A DNA stretch of 64,000 bases. It comes from Chryseobacterium oryctis (lineage in GTDB: Bacteria > Bacteroidota > Bacteroidia > Flavobacteriales > Weeksellaceae). A program made the position numbers and the translations under genes. The notes beneath the pieces were generated by a model. It searched no databases. It saw only the letters and a program-made list of their open reading frames with translations, and was not told the origin of the DNA. The DNA lies in NCBI RefSeq assembly GCF_025971925.1, contig NZ_JAPDHV010000003.1, positions 248,001-312,000 of the forward strand, given 5' to 3'. Below, piece after piece: positions 54,959-64,000 of the stretch; position 1 is the first letter of the stretch, and every line of letters begins with the position of its first letter.

Positions 54959-56137
54959 ATGACAACTATTAAAATTTTAGCATTAACATTAGGAGTTACA
55001 GCTTTTTTAAATGTACAAGGTACATCAATTGGTTGCACCCAATCCTCAATCGAAAAAAATATCGTTCAGAACGAACCTTCCGGAAGTGTAAGCAAAGAAA
55101 ATAAAATTCAGGTTGCTCTTCTTTTAGATACTTCCAACAGTATGGACGGGTTAATTGACCAAGCAAAATCCAGACTTTGGAATATCGTAAATACATTAAC
55201 CACTTTGAAGTACAACGGAAAAGTACCTCAAATAGAAATTGCTCTTTATGAATACGGAAATGACGGAATTAAAGATGAAAACTACATTCGCCAGGTCACT
55301 CCTCTCACACAGGATTTGGATTTAGTTTCCGAGAAATTGTTTGCTTTAAGAACAAACGGAGGTAGCGAATATTGTGGAGCAGTCATCCGAGATGCATCGA
55401 TGAATCTGAATTGGGATGATAATGAAAAAAGCATGAAGCTGATTTATATCGCAGGAAACGAATCTTTCGACCAAGGAAAAATCAATTACAAAGAAGTTAT
55501 TTCTAAAGCAAAAAGTAAAAATATTTATACCAATACTATTTTTTGTGGTGACAGAAGAGAGGGCATCGAAACATATTGGCAAAACGGAGCAACAATTGGT
55601 GACGGAAAATATTTCAACATAGACAGCAACAGAAAAGTGATGTACATTGAAACTCCGTACGATATCAAAATTTCCGAATGCAATGCCAAACTTAATGACA
55701 CTTATATTTATTACGGAAATCGAGGTGCAGAATACAAAAACAAACAAACAGCACAGGATAAAAATGCGGAAATCCAATCCGTATCAAATGCGGTTGAAAG
55801 AACAGTAGCAAAATCTAAAAAGAACGCTTATAAAAATGACCATTGGGATTTGGTAGATAAAGCAGAAAAAGACAAAAGCTATATTTCAAACATAAAACAG
55901 GAAGAGTTGCCTTCTGAATTAAAAGGAAAAACCAATGTTGAAATACAAAAAATCATAGCACAAAAAGCCTCTGAACGAGAAAAAATTCAAAAAGAAATTG
56001 AAGAATTATCTAAAAAACGTCAGGATTATATCGACTCCGAAATGAGAAAAAAAGGAAGTTCTGACTCTGATGATCTTGGAAAAGCCATTGAAAAATCTGT
56101 CCTAGAACTGGCAAAGAAAAATGGATATAGTTCATAA
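54959..56137 (+). CDS. VWA-domain exported protein
   Basis: A 392-residue protein with an N-terminal hydrophobic export signal (about 1-20) followed by an isolated Cys near residue 26 that could be lipidated (not a strict lipobox). The VWA domain (about 52-240) has the MIDAS motif LDTSNSMDG (Asp-x-Ser-x-Ser). The C-terminal part is Lys/Glu-rich coiled coil (ASEREKIQKEIEELSKKR). It follows the SIMPL gene in one likely operon and may mediate protein contacts at the envelope. Confidence 0.87.
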   Translation: MTTIKILALTLGVTAFLNVQGTSIGCTQSSIEKNIVQNEPSGSVSKENKIQVALLLDTSNSMDGLIDQAKSRLWNIVNTLTTLKYNGKVPQIEIALYEYGNDGIKDENYIRQVTPLTQDLDLVSEKLFALRTNGGSEYCGAVIRDASMNLNWDDNEKSMKLIYIAGNESFDQGKINYKEVISKAKSKNIYTNTIFCGDRREGIETYWQNGATIGDGKYFNIDSNRKVMYIETPYDIKISECNAKLNDTYIYYGNRGAEYKNKQTAQDKNAEIQSVSNAVERTVAKSKKNAYKNDHWDLVDKAEKDKSYISNIKQEELPSELKGKTNVEIQKIIAQKASEREKIQKEIEELSKKRQDYIDSEMRKKGSSDSDDLGKAIEKSVLELAKKNGYSS

Positions 56138-56140
56138 TAA

Positions 56141-56168
56141 AAAAACGCCTCCAAATTGAGGCGTTTTT
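56141..56168 (+). terminator. Terminator of the SIMPL/VWA operon
   Basis: AAAAACGCCTC (56141-56151) pairs with GAGGCGTTTTT (56158-56168), loop CAAATT. Confidence 0.75.
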
Positions 56169-56172
56169 TAGC

Positions 56173-56205
56173 TTTCGGGGGTTCGGCAAAGCCGAACCCC
56201 CGAAA
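56173..56205. repeat. GC-rich perfect hairpin between convergent genes
   Basis: Arms 56173-56187 (TTTCGGGGGTTCGGC) and 56191-56205 pair perfectly over 15 base pairs with an AAA loop. Very GC-rich against an AT-rich background; could be a minus-strand terminator for the oxidoreductase gene or a dispersed palindromic repeat. Confidence 0.6.
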
Positions 56206-56206
56206 T

Positions 56207-57412
56207 TTATCTTCCAAACTTAAAATATTTTGATAGTAAATGCTTTTTTCCTTTCATAAATTGAGAAGCCATTTCCATCCCAACTACAGAAAATGTAATT
56301 CCGTTTCCGCCAAAACCTAATACAAAATAAGAGTTTTTAAATTTTTCATGCTCCCCAATATATGGAAGCCCATCTTTAGTTTCTCCAAAAACACCAGCCC
56401 AAACAAAATCTGTGTAAAAATGATAATCAGGTTTAATTTTCTTTAAAACTTTTAAAATTTCTTTCTCTTTTTTATCTAAAAGCTGATCTCTTTTCTTAGG
56501 ATCTGAAAAATCTTCATCACCTCCACCAATGAGTAACCTTCCATCATCTGTAGTTCTCATGTAGATGTAAGGTTCATCCGTATTCCATACTAAAGTATTG
56601 GTAATATTTTTAAATTTTTCATCATCAATTTCAGATACAACAGCATAAGTACTTTTTAAATCAACAAAATCTTCTTTAATTAATTCCTTACTTTCGTATC
56701 CAATACAATAAATTATTTTTTTAGTCTTAATTGTATGGCCACTTTCTAAAGTCGCAATATTAAAGCCTTTGAAATATTCCACCTTCACCATTTCAGTTTT
56801 ATCAAAAATTCGTAGACCTTTCTTTACGTTGAGAGTAAACAACTCATGTGCAAACTGAAAAGCATCAATACTCGCTCCCTGATCTGACAGAATTGCTCCA
56901 AATGTATTCTCGAATTCAAATTTCTGCTTAATATCCTCAGGCTCTAACCAAGAAACAGGAAATCCGGCCTTCTTCCTTGCCTTAAATTCGTTTTTCAGCC
57001 AGTTAACATCTTTCTTTTTAGAAGCAAAATACAGTGATTTTTTCCTTTTAAAACCTGCTTTAGATTTGGTCTTTTTAGTAAGTTTTTCAAGAACATCAAT
57101 AGAATCCGAACAGGCTTTATAGCTTTCTACAGCTCCCTTTTCTCCAATTTTATCAATTAACTCAAAAAGCGGAACATCTATTTCATATTGTAACATTGAG
57201 GTTGTTGCTGAGGTACTTCCGTTACAAAGTTCTCTTTTATCTATTACAATCGTTTTATAGCCATCCTCAATCATTTGATGAGCAATTAAACTACCAGTAA
57301 TTCCGGCTCCAATTACTAAAACATCACATTCTTCATTTGATTTCAGTGATGGATAAGATTCAATAAGACCATTTTTCAAAAGCCAAAAAGGTTCATTAGA
57401 TTTAAGATTCAT
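56207..57412 (-). CDS. FAD-dependent oxidoreductase of the DAO family
   Basis: A 401-residue flavoprotein with the dinucleotide motif DVLVIGAGITGSLIAHQM (about 29-46), the downstream Glu/Asp in TIVIDKRELCNGSTSATTSM, and a C-terminal GFGGNGITFSVVG, the pattern of glycine oxidase/sarcosine oxidase-like enzymes. YIYMRTTDDGRLLIGGGDED is also characteristic of the gamma-glutamylputrescine oxidase-like branch. It likely oxidises an amine or amino acid; the substrate is unknown. No signal peptide. Single gene. Confidence 0.87.
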   Translation of the reverse strand: MNLKSNEPFWLLKNGLIESYPSLKSNEECDVLVIGAGITGSLIAHQMIEDGYKTIVIDKRELCNGSTSATTSMLQYEIDVPLFELIDKIGEKGAVESYKACSDSIDVLEKLTKKTKSKAGFKRKKSLYFASKKKDVNWLKNEFKARKKAGFPVSWLEPEDIKQKFEFENTFGAILSDQGASIDAFQFAHELFTLNVKKGLRIFDKTEMVKVEYFKGFNIATLESGHTIKTKKIIYCIGYESKELIKEDFVDLKSTYAVVSEIDDEKFKNITNTLVWNTDEPYIYMRTTDDGRLLIGGGDEDFSDPKKRDQLLDKKEKEILKVLKKIKPDYHFYTDFVWAGVFGETKDGLPYIGEHEKFKNSYFVLGFGGNGITFSVVGMEMASQFMKGKKHLLSKYFKFGR

Positions 57413-57518
57413 ATTAATATTTTAAACTAAAATAGAAAAAAATACGAACCATACAACATTTTTTAGTTAATATTATAATACCAAATAAAAAGAAATGAGA
57501 AATAATTTCTCTTTTATA

Positions 57519-58721
57519 TTATTTATCACATGAAACACAGTCTATCGGTAGTTCCTCTTCTTCTGTTTGTAAACTGTATAAGTATTTATACCTCAAAGCG
57601 ATAATAAGACCTATAAAAGTCATTCCTACTCCAACTAAAGACGGATAATTGAATGAATACCCATATTCTAAAGGAATTCCCCCTAAAAAAGCCCCCATTG
57701 CATTAGCTATATTAAAAGCCGCCTGCATAAATGCTGCTGCCATCATTTCACTTTTAGGAGCGGCTTTCATCATCATGATATTAATCGGTGCTGCAACAGA
57801 CATTGATAAAGCTCCGCAAATAAACGTCAAAACAAAAGCCACACTTTGATATTCAGATAGAAAAAAAACACATCCTAATGAACTCATCATTAAGAAAAGT
57901 AGCAAAGCACAAGTTTTCTCGGGCCCTAATTTATCAGATAAAATACCTCCGCCTAAATTCCCAACAACCATTCCTGCTCCTGCAAGAATCATTACATAAG
58001 CCATTTGGCTTTCTTTTACTCCTGCAATAACAGTCATTAATGGTGTTATATAACTGAACCATGTGAAAAGCCCTCCAAATCCTATTGCTGTAATCATTAA
58101 TACCAACCAAGATTGTCTTTTTTTGAGAAATTTTAGTTCTTCCAAAAAGTGGGCTTCCTGATTGGTTTCCATTTTCGGAAGCCAAATTTTCAGAAATAAT
58201 AACGCCAATAAACCAATCGCTGCAACAATGGCAAAATACCATCGCCAATGGAAAGTGTGTCCAATATAAGTCACCAAAGGAACCATTGCAAGATTGGCAA
58301 CCGTAAGCCCCGTAAACATTAAGGAAATATAAAGCGCCTCCTTACCTTTTCCTGCCATTCGTGATGCAACCACCGTTCCCACACCGAAAAAGGCACCATG
58401 AGGTAAACCCGACAAAAACCTTATGATTAACATCGTTGTATAATCTGGTGCAATAGCCGATAACCCGTTAAACAAAGTAAAAATCATCATCAACACCATT
58501 AAGACTTTTTTGGGCGGAAATTTAACGGAATATCCTATTAAAATTGGAGCTCCGACCACTACTCCTAAAGCATAGGCAGAAATCAAATGTCCTGCTTCCG
58601 GAATGGTAATTTGTAAAGTTTTTGCTATATCTGGAAGCAGCCCCATTACTGTAAATTCTGTAGTACCAATTCCCAATCCACCTATCGCTAAAGGTATTAT
58701 TCTTTTATCTATCATTCCCAT
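57519..58721 (-). CDS. MFS transporter, AraJ/arabinose-efflux-like
   Basis: A 400-residue inner-membrane exporter with twelve predicted helices. ALGVVVGAPI, SGLPHGAFFGVGTVVASRM and GGILSDKLGPEKT are typical of the drug/sugar-efflux MFS branch (AraJ, YdhP). It ends in a small Cys-containing tail (IDCVSCDK). It is divergent from an AraC-type regulator across 169 bases, which suggests inducible efflux. Start at 58721; the second Met at 58715 is equally possible. Confidence 0.9.
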   Translation of the reverse strand: MGMIDKRIIPLAIGGLGIGTTEFTVMGLLPDIAKTLQITIPEAGHLISAYALGVVVGAPILIGYSVKFPPKKVLMVLMMIFTLFNGLSAIAPDYTTMLIIRFLSGLPHGAFFGVGTVVASRMAGKGKEALYISLMFTGLTVANLAMVPLVTYIGHTFHWRWYFAIVAAIGLLALLFLKIWLPKMETNQEAHFLEELKFLKKRQSWLVLMITAIGFGGLFTWFSYITPLMTVIAGVKESQMAYVMILAGAGMVVGNLGGGILSDKLGPEKTCALLLFLMMSSLGCVFFLSEYQSVAFVLTFICGALSMSVAAPINIMMMKAAPKSEMMAAAFMQAAFNIANAMGAFLGGIPLEYGYSFNYPSLVGVGMTFIGLIIALRYKYLYSLQTEEEELPIDCVSCDK

Positions 58722-58890
58722 TTTACGTCTTTTTTAAATTATTTTTTAAGAAGACTAATCAACTATTTCACTTGAGTTTGCAAAATTCGATAGAAATAGT
58801 CACTTATACTTCAACGTGAATGATAAAAAATTGCTCTATATTAACATTTTTATGTAATTTTAAATCATTAAATAATCAAAATAGCACCAA

Positions 58891-59748
58891 ATGAAAATCC
58901 AGAAAGAAATCATTGAATTTGAAAAAGAAAAGTCTTTCAAACTTTTTTCTCCTTCATTAAAAAATTGTTTTTTCTGGCATTATCACCCTGAAATAGAATT
59001 GGTATATGTAAAAACTTCAAAAGGAATCCGCCATGTCGGAAAAAATATCTCAGGATTTACAGATAGTGACTTACTGCTAATTGGTTCAAATGTACCTCAT
59101 CTCAATTTTGATTATGGTATTCAAACCGAATGTAAACAACTTGTTCTTCAGATGAAAGAGGATTTTCTTCAAGACCTAATTCTTTCGACTCCTGAATTTA
59201 ATGATATTAAAAAGCTTTTAGAACGTTCATATTTAGGGCTATCATTTTCAGGAGAAACAAAAAAACTGGCGGTAGAAAAACTCAATTTTATTAAGGATAA
59301 AAACTCTTTCGATTCTTTGATTGGTTTAATTGAAATTTTGCAAATTCTTGCCAATTCGGTTGAAGTGAAAGAGCTAAATGATGAAGATACACGAATAAAA
59401 TGGTTCCTGAACGATAAAATCAGAATGGGAACTATATACGATTACATCAACGAAAACTATGATAAAAAACCGAATGTAAATGAAATTGCAAAAATTGTAA
59501 ACCTAAGTACTCCGGCTTTTTGCAGATATTTCAAAAAACAAACGAATATGACTTTCACTGATTTTGTAAACAATTACCGAATCAATCAGGCACAAATATT
59601 TTTATTGAAAGATTATTCGGTAACTGACGTCTGTTTTCAGGTGGGTTTTGAAAGCCTTTCTTATTTTAATAAATTATTCAAACAACATCTAGGGCAAACT
59701 CCTTCAGAGTTTAAAAAAAGGTATTTTAAAAGAGAAGAATTGATATAA
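58891..59748 (+). CDS. AraC-family transcriptional regulator
   Basis: A 285-residue regulator with an N-terminal cupin-like ligand-binding domain (about 20-130; WHYHPEIELVYV, GSNVPHLNF) and a C-terminal double helix-turn-helix (about 185-283) with NEIAKIVNLSTPAFCRYFKK and the signature VTDVCFQVGFESLSYFNKLF, ending QTPSEFKKRY. Divergent from the MFS exporter gene, its probable target. The ligand is unknown; the exporter's substrate is a natural candidate. Confidence 0.9.
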   Translation: MKIQKEIIEFEKEKSFKLFSPSLKNCFFWHYHPEIELVYVKTSKGIRHVGKNISGFTDSDLLLIGSNVPHLNFDYGIQTECKQLVLQMKEDFLQDLILSTPEFNDIKKLLERSYLGLSFSGETKKLAVEKLNFIKDKNSFDSLIGLIEILQILANSVEVKELNDEDTRIKWFLNDKIRMGTIYDYINENYDKKPNVNEIAKIVNLSTPAFCRYFKKQTNMTFTDFVNNYRINQAQIFLLKDYSVTDVCFQVGFESLSYFNKLFKQHLGQTPSEFKKRYFKREELI

Positions 59749-59752
59749 AAAA

Positions 59753-59775
59753 AATCGCTCCAAAATGGAGCGATT
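59753..59775 (-). terminator. Terminator of lipA
   Basis: AATCGCTCC (59753-59761) pairs with GGAGCGATT (59767-59775); eight T residues follow on the minus strand. Confidence 0.75.
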
Positions 59776-59778
59776 GTA

Positions 59779-60645
59779 TTAATGAATGTGTTTTTCTGCA
59801 TGATAAGAACTCCTTACCAAAGGTGAGCTTTCAACGTGTCTGAATCCTAAACTTCTTGCGAAATCTCCTAATTCTTCAAACTCTTCAGGTGTAATGAATC
59901 TTTTTACAGGAAGATGCTTTTTGGTTGGTTGTAAATATTGCCCAAGTGTGATAACATCTACGTTTGCATTTCTGATATCTTCAATAGTTTGGAAAACCTC
60001 ATCTTTAGTTTCGCCTAAACCAAGCATAACTCCAGTTTTTGTTCTTCTTTGTCCGGCTTCTTTCAAATATCTTAAAACCTCAAGACTTCTTTCATATTTA
60101 GCCTGAATTCTCACTTCTCTTGTCAAACGTTTTACCGTTTCCATATTGTGAGAGATTACTTCGGGAGCAACATCTACCAATCTATCAATATGTTTTGTTA
60201 TCCCCTGAAAATCAGGAATCAAAGTTTCCATCGTAGTTCCTGGCGAAATTCTTCTTACCGCATTTACGGTTTCAGCCCAAAGAATAGACCCCATATCCTT
60301 CAAATCATCACGGTCAACAGAAGTAAGAACAGCATGTTTTATTTTCATTAATTTAATAGAACGCGCTACTTTTTCAGGCTCATCCCAATTTACATCAAGT
60401 GGTTTTCCTGTTTTTACCCCGCAAAATCCACAACTTCTCGTACAAATATTACCCAAAATCATGAATGTTGCCGTTCCTTCTCCCCAACATTCGCCCATAT
60501 TCGGGCAACTCCCACTTTGGCAAATTGTATTTAATTTATATTTATCTACCAATGTTCTTAATTCTCTGTAATTCTTTCCTGTAGGAAGTTTTACACGAAT
60601 CCATTTAGGTTTCTGAACGGTAGTATCCTGAACTAAATTTTCCAT
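59779..60645 (-). CDS. lipA: Lipoyl synthase
   Basis: A 288-residue radical SAM enzyme inserting two sulfurs into octanoyl groups of lipoyl-dependent enzymes. It has the auxiliary cluster motif C-x4-C-x5-C in [12 protein letters not shown], the radical SAM C-x3-C-x2-C in CTRSCGFC, and the C-terminal [10 protein letters not shown], whose Ser binds the auxiliary cluster. Length is normal. Single gene; no lipB is adjacent. Confidence 0.96.
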   Translation of the reverse strand: MENLVQDTTVQKPKWIRVKLPTGKNYRELRTLVDKYKLNTICQSGSCPNMGECWGEGTATFMILGNICTRSCGFCGVKTGKPLDVNWDEPEKVARSIKLMKIKHAVLTSVDRDDLKDMGSILWAETVNAVRRISPGTTMETLIPDFQGITKHIDRLVDVAPEVISHNMETVKRLTREVRIQAKYERSLEVLRYLKEAGQRRTKTGVMLGLGETKDEVFQTIEDIRNANVDVITLGQYLQPTKKHLPVKRFITPEEFEELGDFARSLGFRHVESSPLVRSSYHAEKHIH

Positions 60646-60835
60646 TTATTTCTCAAATTGAGTTCCAAAGTTAAGGATTTTTTTATCGAAACAATCAAAG
60701 AGTTTTGATTGATAAAACACATAATTCCGAAATCGTTATATATTAAATCTTATGTTAAATTACATAATTCATAACACATGATAAAATTTAGCACCAACTT
60801 ACATCCAAACAAATACGATATCAAAAAACACTGTA

Positions 60836-61396
60836 TCAATTATCGTCAAATTCATTATTTTTCAGTAATTCTGCTAAAACTTTTTTTGCCCTCATCACAC
60901 GAACTTTGGTATTGGCTACAGAAATCCCCAATTCCTCAGCAATCTCTTTGATACTTTTTTCTTCGAAGAAACGTAATTTGATAATATCCTGATAATTAGC
61001 ATCCAAAGATTCGATTGTTTTGATGATTTTCTTCTGCTCTTCTTCAGAAATCATCAGTTCTTCTGGAGATTTTGCATATTGATTTTTAACTTCATCTAAA
61101 TTTTCGGTAGGATCTTGACTTTCACGAGTTTTTTTTCTCCAAAAATCAATTATGGTATTCTGAGCAATGGTGAGAATCCAGGTTTTAAACTGAAAGTGCG
61201 GGTCATACATATCCAACTTAGACAAAACTTTGGAAAAAACATTCACCGTAATTTCATCTGCATCATTTTCATTTCCTACTTTTTTCATTACAAACGAAAA
61301 CACGTCTACCCAAAAGATATTAATAAGCTTTGTCTGCGCTTTTTGATCTTTATCTTTTGCTTTACCGATAAGAAGAAATAATTGTTTGTCATCCAT
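60836..61396 (-). CDS. ECF-type RNA polymerase sigma factor
   Basis: A 186-residue sigma factor with region 2 (FWVDVFSFVMKKVGNENDADEI-type core, about residues 27-50; FKTWILTIAQN) and region 4 (YQDIIKLRFFEEKSIKEIAEELGISVANTKVRV split over about 132-165) with the HTH. A short acidic linker joins them. No anti-sigma factor gene is adjacent. The -7 box TATATTTG (61410-61403) ends only a few bases before ATG 61399/61396, so the message may be leaderless. Confidence 0.9.
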   Translation of the reverse strand: MDDKQLFLLIGKAKDKDQKAQTKLINIFWVDVFSFVMKKVGNENDADEITVNVFSKVLSKLDMYDPHFQFKTWILTIAQNTIIDFWRKKTRESQDPTENLDEVKNQYAKSPEELMISEEEQKKIIKTIESLDANYQDIIKLRFFEEKSIKEIAEELGISVANTKVRVMRAKKVLAELLKNNEFDDN

Positions 61397-61402
61397 CATG
61401 AA

Positions 61403-61410
61403 CAAATATA
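61403..61410 (-). promoter_or_regulatory. -7 box of the ECF sigma gene, leaderless geometry
   Basis: TATATTTG on the minus strand, exact match, with ATG codons 4 and 7 bases downstream of its last base. Confidence 0.45.
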
Positions 61411-61493
61411 ACTGATTTAGATCAAAATTAAAAAGCTATCTGATAATAAAACCCCGATTATTCTGTTTTCCGTCTTTATAATCACGAATTTAC

Positions 61494-61501
61494 TATCTTT
61501 G
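61494..61501 (+). promoter_or_regulatory. -7 box of tyrS
   Basis: TATCTTTG, an exact TAnnTTTG match, 24 bases before the tyrS ATG at 61526. The -33 region is not a clear TTTG. Confidence 0.5.
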
Positions 61502-61525
61502 CACATTAAATTAAAGCAAAAAATA

Positions 61526-62821
61526 ATGAACTCTTTTATTGAAGAACTGAAATGGCGCGGTCTATTTGCCGATATGATGCCTGGAACGGATGAACAACTG
61601 AATAAGGAAATGACAACTGCCTATATCGGTTTTGATCCAACTGCAGATTCTTTACATATCGGAAGTCTTATTCAGATAAAGATTTTAGCTCACTTTCAGC
61701 AACATGGTCATAAGCCAATTGCTTTGGTAGGTGGAGCTACAGGAATGATTGGCGACCCTTCAGGAAAGTCTACAGAAAGAAATCTTTTAGATGAAGAAAC
61801 TCTTCTGCACTATGTTGATTGTTTAAAAAATCAACTTTCAAGATTTTTAAATTTTGAAGGCGATGAAACCAACAAAGCAGAATTGGTTAACAATTATGAT
61901 TGGATGAAGAACATATCTTTCCTTGATTTTGCTAAAAATGTTGGGAAAAACATTACTGTAAACTACATGATGGCAAAAGACTCTGTAAAAAAGAGATTCT
62001 CAGGAGAATCTGGGGCAGATGGAATGAGTTTTACGGAATTCACTTATCAATTAATTCAAGGTTATGACTTTTTGCATTTATACCTGAATAATAATGTTAA
62101 GCTTCAAATGGGAGGCTCTGACCAATGGGGGAATATCACAACAGGTACAGAATTGATTCGTAGAAAAGCTCAGGGAGAAGCATTTGCTTTAACTGTTCCT
62201 TTGATTACCAAAGCTGACGGTTCAAAATTTGGAAAATCAGAAAGCGGAGAAAACTATTGGCTGGATAAAAAGAAAACTTCACCATATAAATTCTACCAAT
62301 TTTGGCTGAACGCAACTGACGAAGACGCAGAAAGATTCATTAAATTCTATACTTTCTTACCAAAAGAGGAAATTGAAACTTTAATTGAAGAGCATAAAAC
62401 AGCTCCACACGAAAGAAAACTCCAGAAAAAATTAGCTGAAGAGGTTACAGTTTGGGTTCATGGTAAGGAAGAATACGAAAAAGCCTTGAAGGCTTCTGAA
62501 ATTCTTTTCGGTCGTTCTACCGCAGAAGATTTGGTAAGTCTGAACGAAGAAACATTCTTAGAGGTTTTTGAAGGTGTTCCGCAAAAAGAACTAACTAAAG
62601 CTGATGTTTTAGGCGTTAATATCGTTGATTTACTTTCAGAAAAATCTGGATTTTTAAAGTCTAAAAGTGAAGCGACAAGAGAATTGAAAGGAAATTCAAT
62701 CTCTATAAACAAACAAAAAGTAAATGACACTTATACAGCTAGTGAGAACGATCTTATCGATGGTAAATTCTTATTACTACAAAAAGGAAAGAAAAATTAC
62801 TTTATTGTAAAAGCAATATAA
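61526..62821 (+). CDS. tyrS: Tyrosyl-tRNA synthetase
   Basis: A 431-residue class I synthetase charging tRNA-Tyr. It has [16 protein letters not shown] with HIGS-class nucleotide motif (about 33-48), the tyrosine-binding QGYDFLHLY and MGGSDQWGN, the KMSKS-equivalent KFGKSE (about 234-239), and a C-terminal S4-like RNA-binding domain (about 365-431). ATG 61526 is chosen; a frame from 61499 would start inside the promoter. It makes the charged tRNA that the tyrA attenuator would sense, though it has no T-box or leader peptide itself. Confidence 0.96.
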   Translation: MNSFIEELKWRGLFADMMPGTDEQLNKEMTTAYIGFDPTADSLHIGSLIQIKILAHFQQHGHKPIALVGGATGMIGDPSGKSTERNLLDEETLLHYVDCLKNQLSRFLNFEGDETNKAELVNNYDWMKNISFLDFAKNVGKNITVNYMMAKDSVKKRFSGESGADGMSFTEFTYQLIQGYDFLHLYLNNNVKLQMGGSDQWGNITTGTELIRRKAQGEAFALTVPLITKADGSKFGKSESGENYWLDKKKTSPYKFYQFWLNATDEDAERFIKFYTFLPKEEIETLIEEHKTAPHERKLQKKLAEEVTVWVHGKEEYEKALKASEILFGRSTAEDLVSLNEETFLEVFEGVPQKELTKADVLGVNIVDLLSEKSGFLKSKSEATRELKGNSISINKQKVNDTYTASENDLIDGKFLLLQKGKKNYFIVKAI

Positions 62822-62846
62822 TATTCAAAATACCACATATAAAAAA

Positions 62847-62868
62847 GCAACGGGATATATCTCGTTGC
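62847..62868 (+). terminator. Terminator of tyrS
   Basis: GCAACG (62847-62852) pairs with CGTTGC (62863-62868), inner GATATATC palindrome, then T-run. Confidence 0.65.
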
Positions 62869-62906
62869 CTTTTTTACTTTTTAATTTACAATTTTGTAAA
62901 AATAAA

Positions 62907-62932
62907 AAACCTTCTCAAAAACGAGAAGGTTT
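62907..62932 (-). terminator. Terminator of the downstream lipoprotein gene
   Basis: AAACCTTCTC (62907-62916) pairs with GAGAAGGTTT (62923-62932). Confidence 0.65.
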
Positions 62933-62954
62933 ATATTTAATTTTCTTTAGTTTT

Positions 62955-63407
62955 CTATAATTCTAAGAAACTGTGATAAACACTTGCAACCTGATTAGCT
63001 CCTGCACCTACAATTGTATCAGATTTTGCAACTTCACCATCAATCCAAATAGTCACCATTAATTTTGAATCAGAATGCAAAAGATTAGCATTAGCTGAAA
63101 AATTTAACTGAGACTGACTTTCATTTACAAAAAACTCATCGCTTTTCCAATTAAAACCTGTCGGATTAAAAATATTCTGCTGAGCAGTTCCTACCTGAGT
63201 AACAACAGTTTTGAAAGCACTAAATTCCGTTGGAGGAGGAGATGCCGGTCCGCCATCAATTATTTTTGCTTCAAATTGCACAAGATGTTGCAGATCCTCC
63301 TCATCATCATCTTTTTTACAAGAATTAACAACAGTTATTACAGAAAATAATACGACAAATAAAGAGGAAAGTCTAAGTAAACTTTTTAAGTTGTAAAATT
63401 GCTTCAT
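62955..63407 (-). CDS. Small lipoprotein of unknown function
   Basis: A 150-residue protein with a lipoprotein signal (hydrophobic about 12-28, then VNSC with lipidated Cys30) followed by KKDDDEED. The acidic residues right after Cys could affect sorting, but outer-membrane placement is not certain. The mature part has a Pro-rich PASPPPTEF segment and beta-strand-like stretches ending in ASVYHSFLEL. I do not recognise a family. A TATATTTG box lies at 63441-63434. Single gene with its own promoter and terminator. Confidence 0.65.
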   Translation of the reverse strand: MKQFYNLKSLLRLSSLFVVLFSVITVVNSCKKDDDEEDLQHLVQFEAKIIDGGPASPPPTEFSAFKTVVTQVGTAQQNIFNPTGFNWKSDEFFVNESQSQLNFSANANLLHSDSKLMVTIWIDGEVAKSDTIVGAGANQVASVYHSFLEL

Positions 63408-63433
63408 TTCTCCAAATAGATTTTTTTATGTTT

Positions 63434-63441
63434 CAAATATA
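63434..63441 (-). promoter_or_regulatory. -7 box of the small lipoprotein gene
   Basis: TATATTTG on the minus strand, exact match, about 27 bases upstream of the start. Confidence 0.45.
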
Positions 63442-63576
63442 GGTTTTTTATCAATATAAAAATAACTTTCTTGAAAATTTTCCAACAAAGATTTCCAAGC
63501 AATATCAAATCATCAAAAAGAAAATATGCTTAGTCAGACATATTCAAGATTCTGTTTTTAGATTTAATTTATTAAT

Positions 63577-63584
63577 TATCTTTG
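63577..63584 (+). promoter_or_regulatory. -7 box of the terminal esterase gene, leaderless geometry
   Basis: TATCTTTG, exact TAnnTTTG match, with the ATG at 63589 only five bases after its last base. Confidence 0.5.
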
Positions 63585-63588
63585 CTCT

Positions 63589-64000
63589 ATGAATTTAGAC
63601 TACATCGTTCGAGAACCCGAAAATATTACATCAAGCACACCTATTCTTTTTATGCTTCACGGATACGGAAGTAATGAACAAGACCTTTTCAGTTTCAGGG
63701 AAACACTTCCTAATGATTGGATTATAGTAAGTTTCAGAGCACCCAGAACCACACAGTTTGAAGGTTTTTCCTGGTATGATATAGATTTTAACAGTCCTGA
63801 AAATTTCATAGATATTCCACAGGCAAAAGAATCTTTAAATGCTGTTTTAGAAAATATTTTAAAGATTGTGAATCATTATGGACTTACAGACGGTAAAACC
63901 CATCTTTGCGGTTTTAGCCAAGGAGGAATCTTATGCTATTCTTTAGCTTTAAAGTATCCTGAAATGTTCAATCTTGTAGCTTGTTTAAGCTCATATCCTG
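63589..64000 (+). CDS. Carboxylesterase/phospholipase-type alpha/beta hydrolase (3' end outside the window)
   Basis: The visible 137 residues begin MNLDYIVREPEN, followed by LFMLHGYGSNEQDLF (oxyanion region), SFRAPRTTQFEGFSWYDID and the nucleophile elbow GFSQGG near residue 114, all features of the Abhydrolase_2 family of small esterases and lysophospholipases. No signal peptide, so cytoplasmic. The frame is open to the end of the window; the catalytic Asp and His would lie beyond it. Confidence 0.85.
   Translation, partial: MNLDYIVREPENITSSTPILFMLHGYGSNEQDLFSFRETLPNDWIIVSFRAPRTTQFEGFSWYDIDFNSPENFIDIPQAKESLNAVLENILKIVNHYGLTDGKTHLCGFSQGGILCYSLALKYPEMFNLVACLSSYP

Overview
The window comes from an AT-rich chromosome of the Bacteroidota, class Flavobacteriia, most likely Chryseobacterium or a close Weeksellaceae relative. 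The evidence is the gene content (GldD, Bacteroidota-type T6SS sheath proteins, tandem M13 peptidases, LytTR/LytS pairs, TonB-dependent receptor, DUF4260, TIGR02117), A-rich ribosome-binding regions without Shine-Dalgarno boxes, and many promoters of the Bacteroidota form TTTG-N19/20-TAnnTTTG. It is ordinary chromosome: I see no phage, transposase, integrase or CRISPR array. Both ends cut a gene.

Layout. 1-4.2 kb: end of a membrane protein, a LytS/LytTR two-component pair and a Kef-type antiporter. 4.2-5.3 kb: prephenate dehydrogenase behind what looks like a complete Tyr/Phe attenuator (promoter, 19-residue leader peptide with three consecutive Tyr codons, antiterminator, terminator). 5.3-13.4 kb: serine deaminase, ammonium transporter, two YceI proteins, glucokinase, an outer-membrane barrel and a 43-residue small protein, all on the minus strand. 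13.4-19.5 kb: a probable RNA-repair island, with a WYL regulator and a HopJ-like protein diverging from an RtcB ligase, two RlaP-type nucleotidyltransferases, an ATP-grasp enzyme and an unknown protein. The second nucleotidyltransferase carries an in-frame palindromic repeat. 19.5-27 kb: cold-shock protein with a long leader, a MarR/TonB-receptor operon, PNPase and ribosomal protein S15. 27-34 kb: MgtE, a GT-C-like membrane enzyme, a BtuF-like protein, an fRMsr-like GAF protein, a PhnP-like hydrolase and tRNA-Leu(CAA). 34-43 kb: QueG, rhodanese, HD and hydrolase genes, then a minus-strand run mutY-gldD-PfkB kinase-SurA-like chaperone. 43-46 kb: T6SSiii sheath genes tssB-tssC and a lipoprotein. 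46-54 kb: two M13 peptidases, CinA and a second LytTR/TPR-kinase pair. 54-64 kb: SIMPL and VWA proteins, an oxidoreductase, an MFS exporter with a divergent AraC regulator, lipoyl synthase, an ECF sigma factor, TyrRS, a lipoprotein and the start of an esterase.

How genes work together. TyrA supply appears tied to charged tRNA-Tyr/Phe by attenuation. RtcB, the RlaP enzymes and the ATP-grasp protein are closely spaced and probably form one damage-response transcription unit. TssB and TssC form the contractile sheath of a secretion system whose other parts lie outside the window. PNPase and S15 lie close together but are separately promoted. All functional calls rest on recognition of families by eye; no database search was run.
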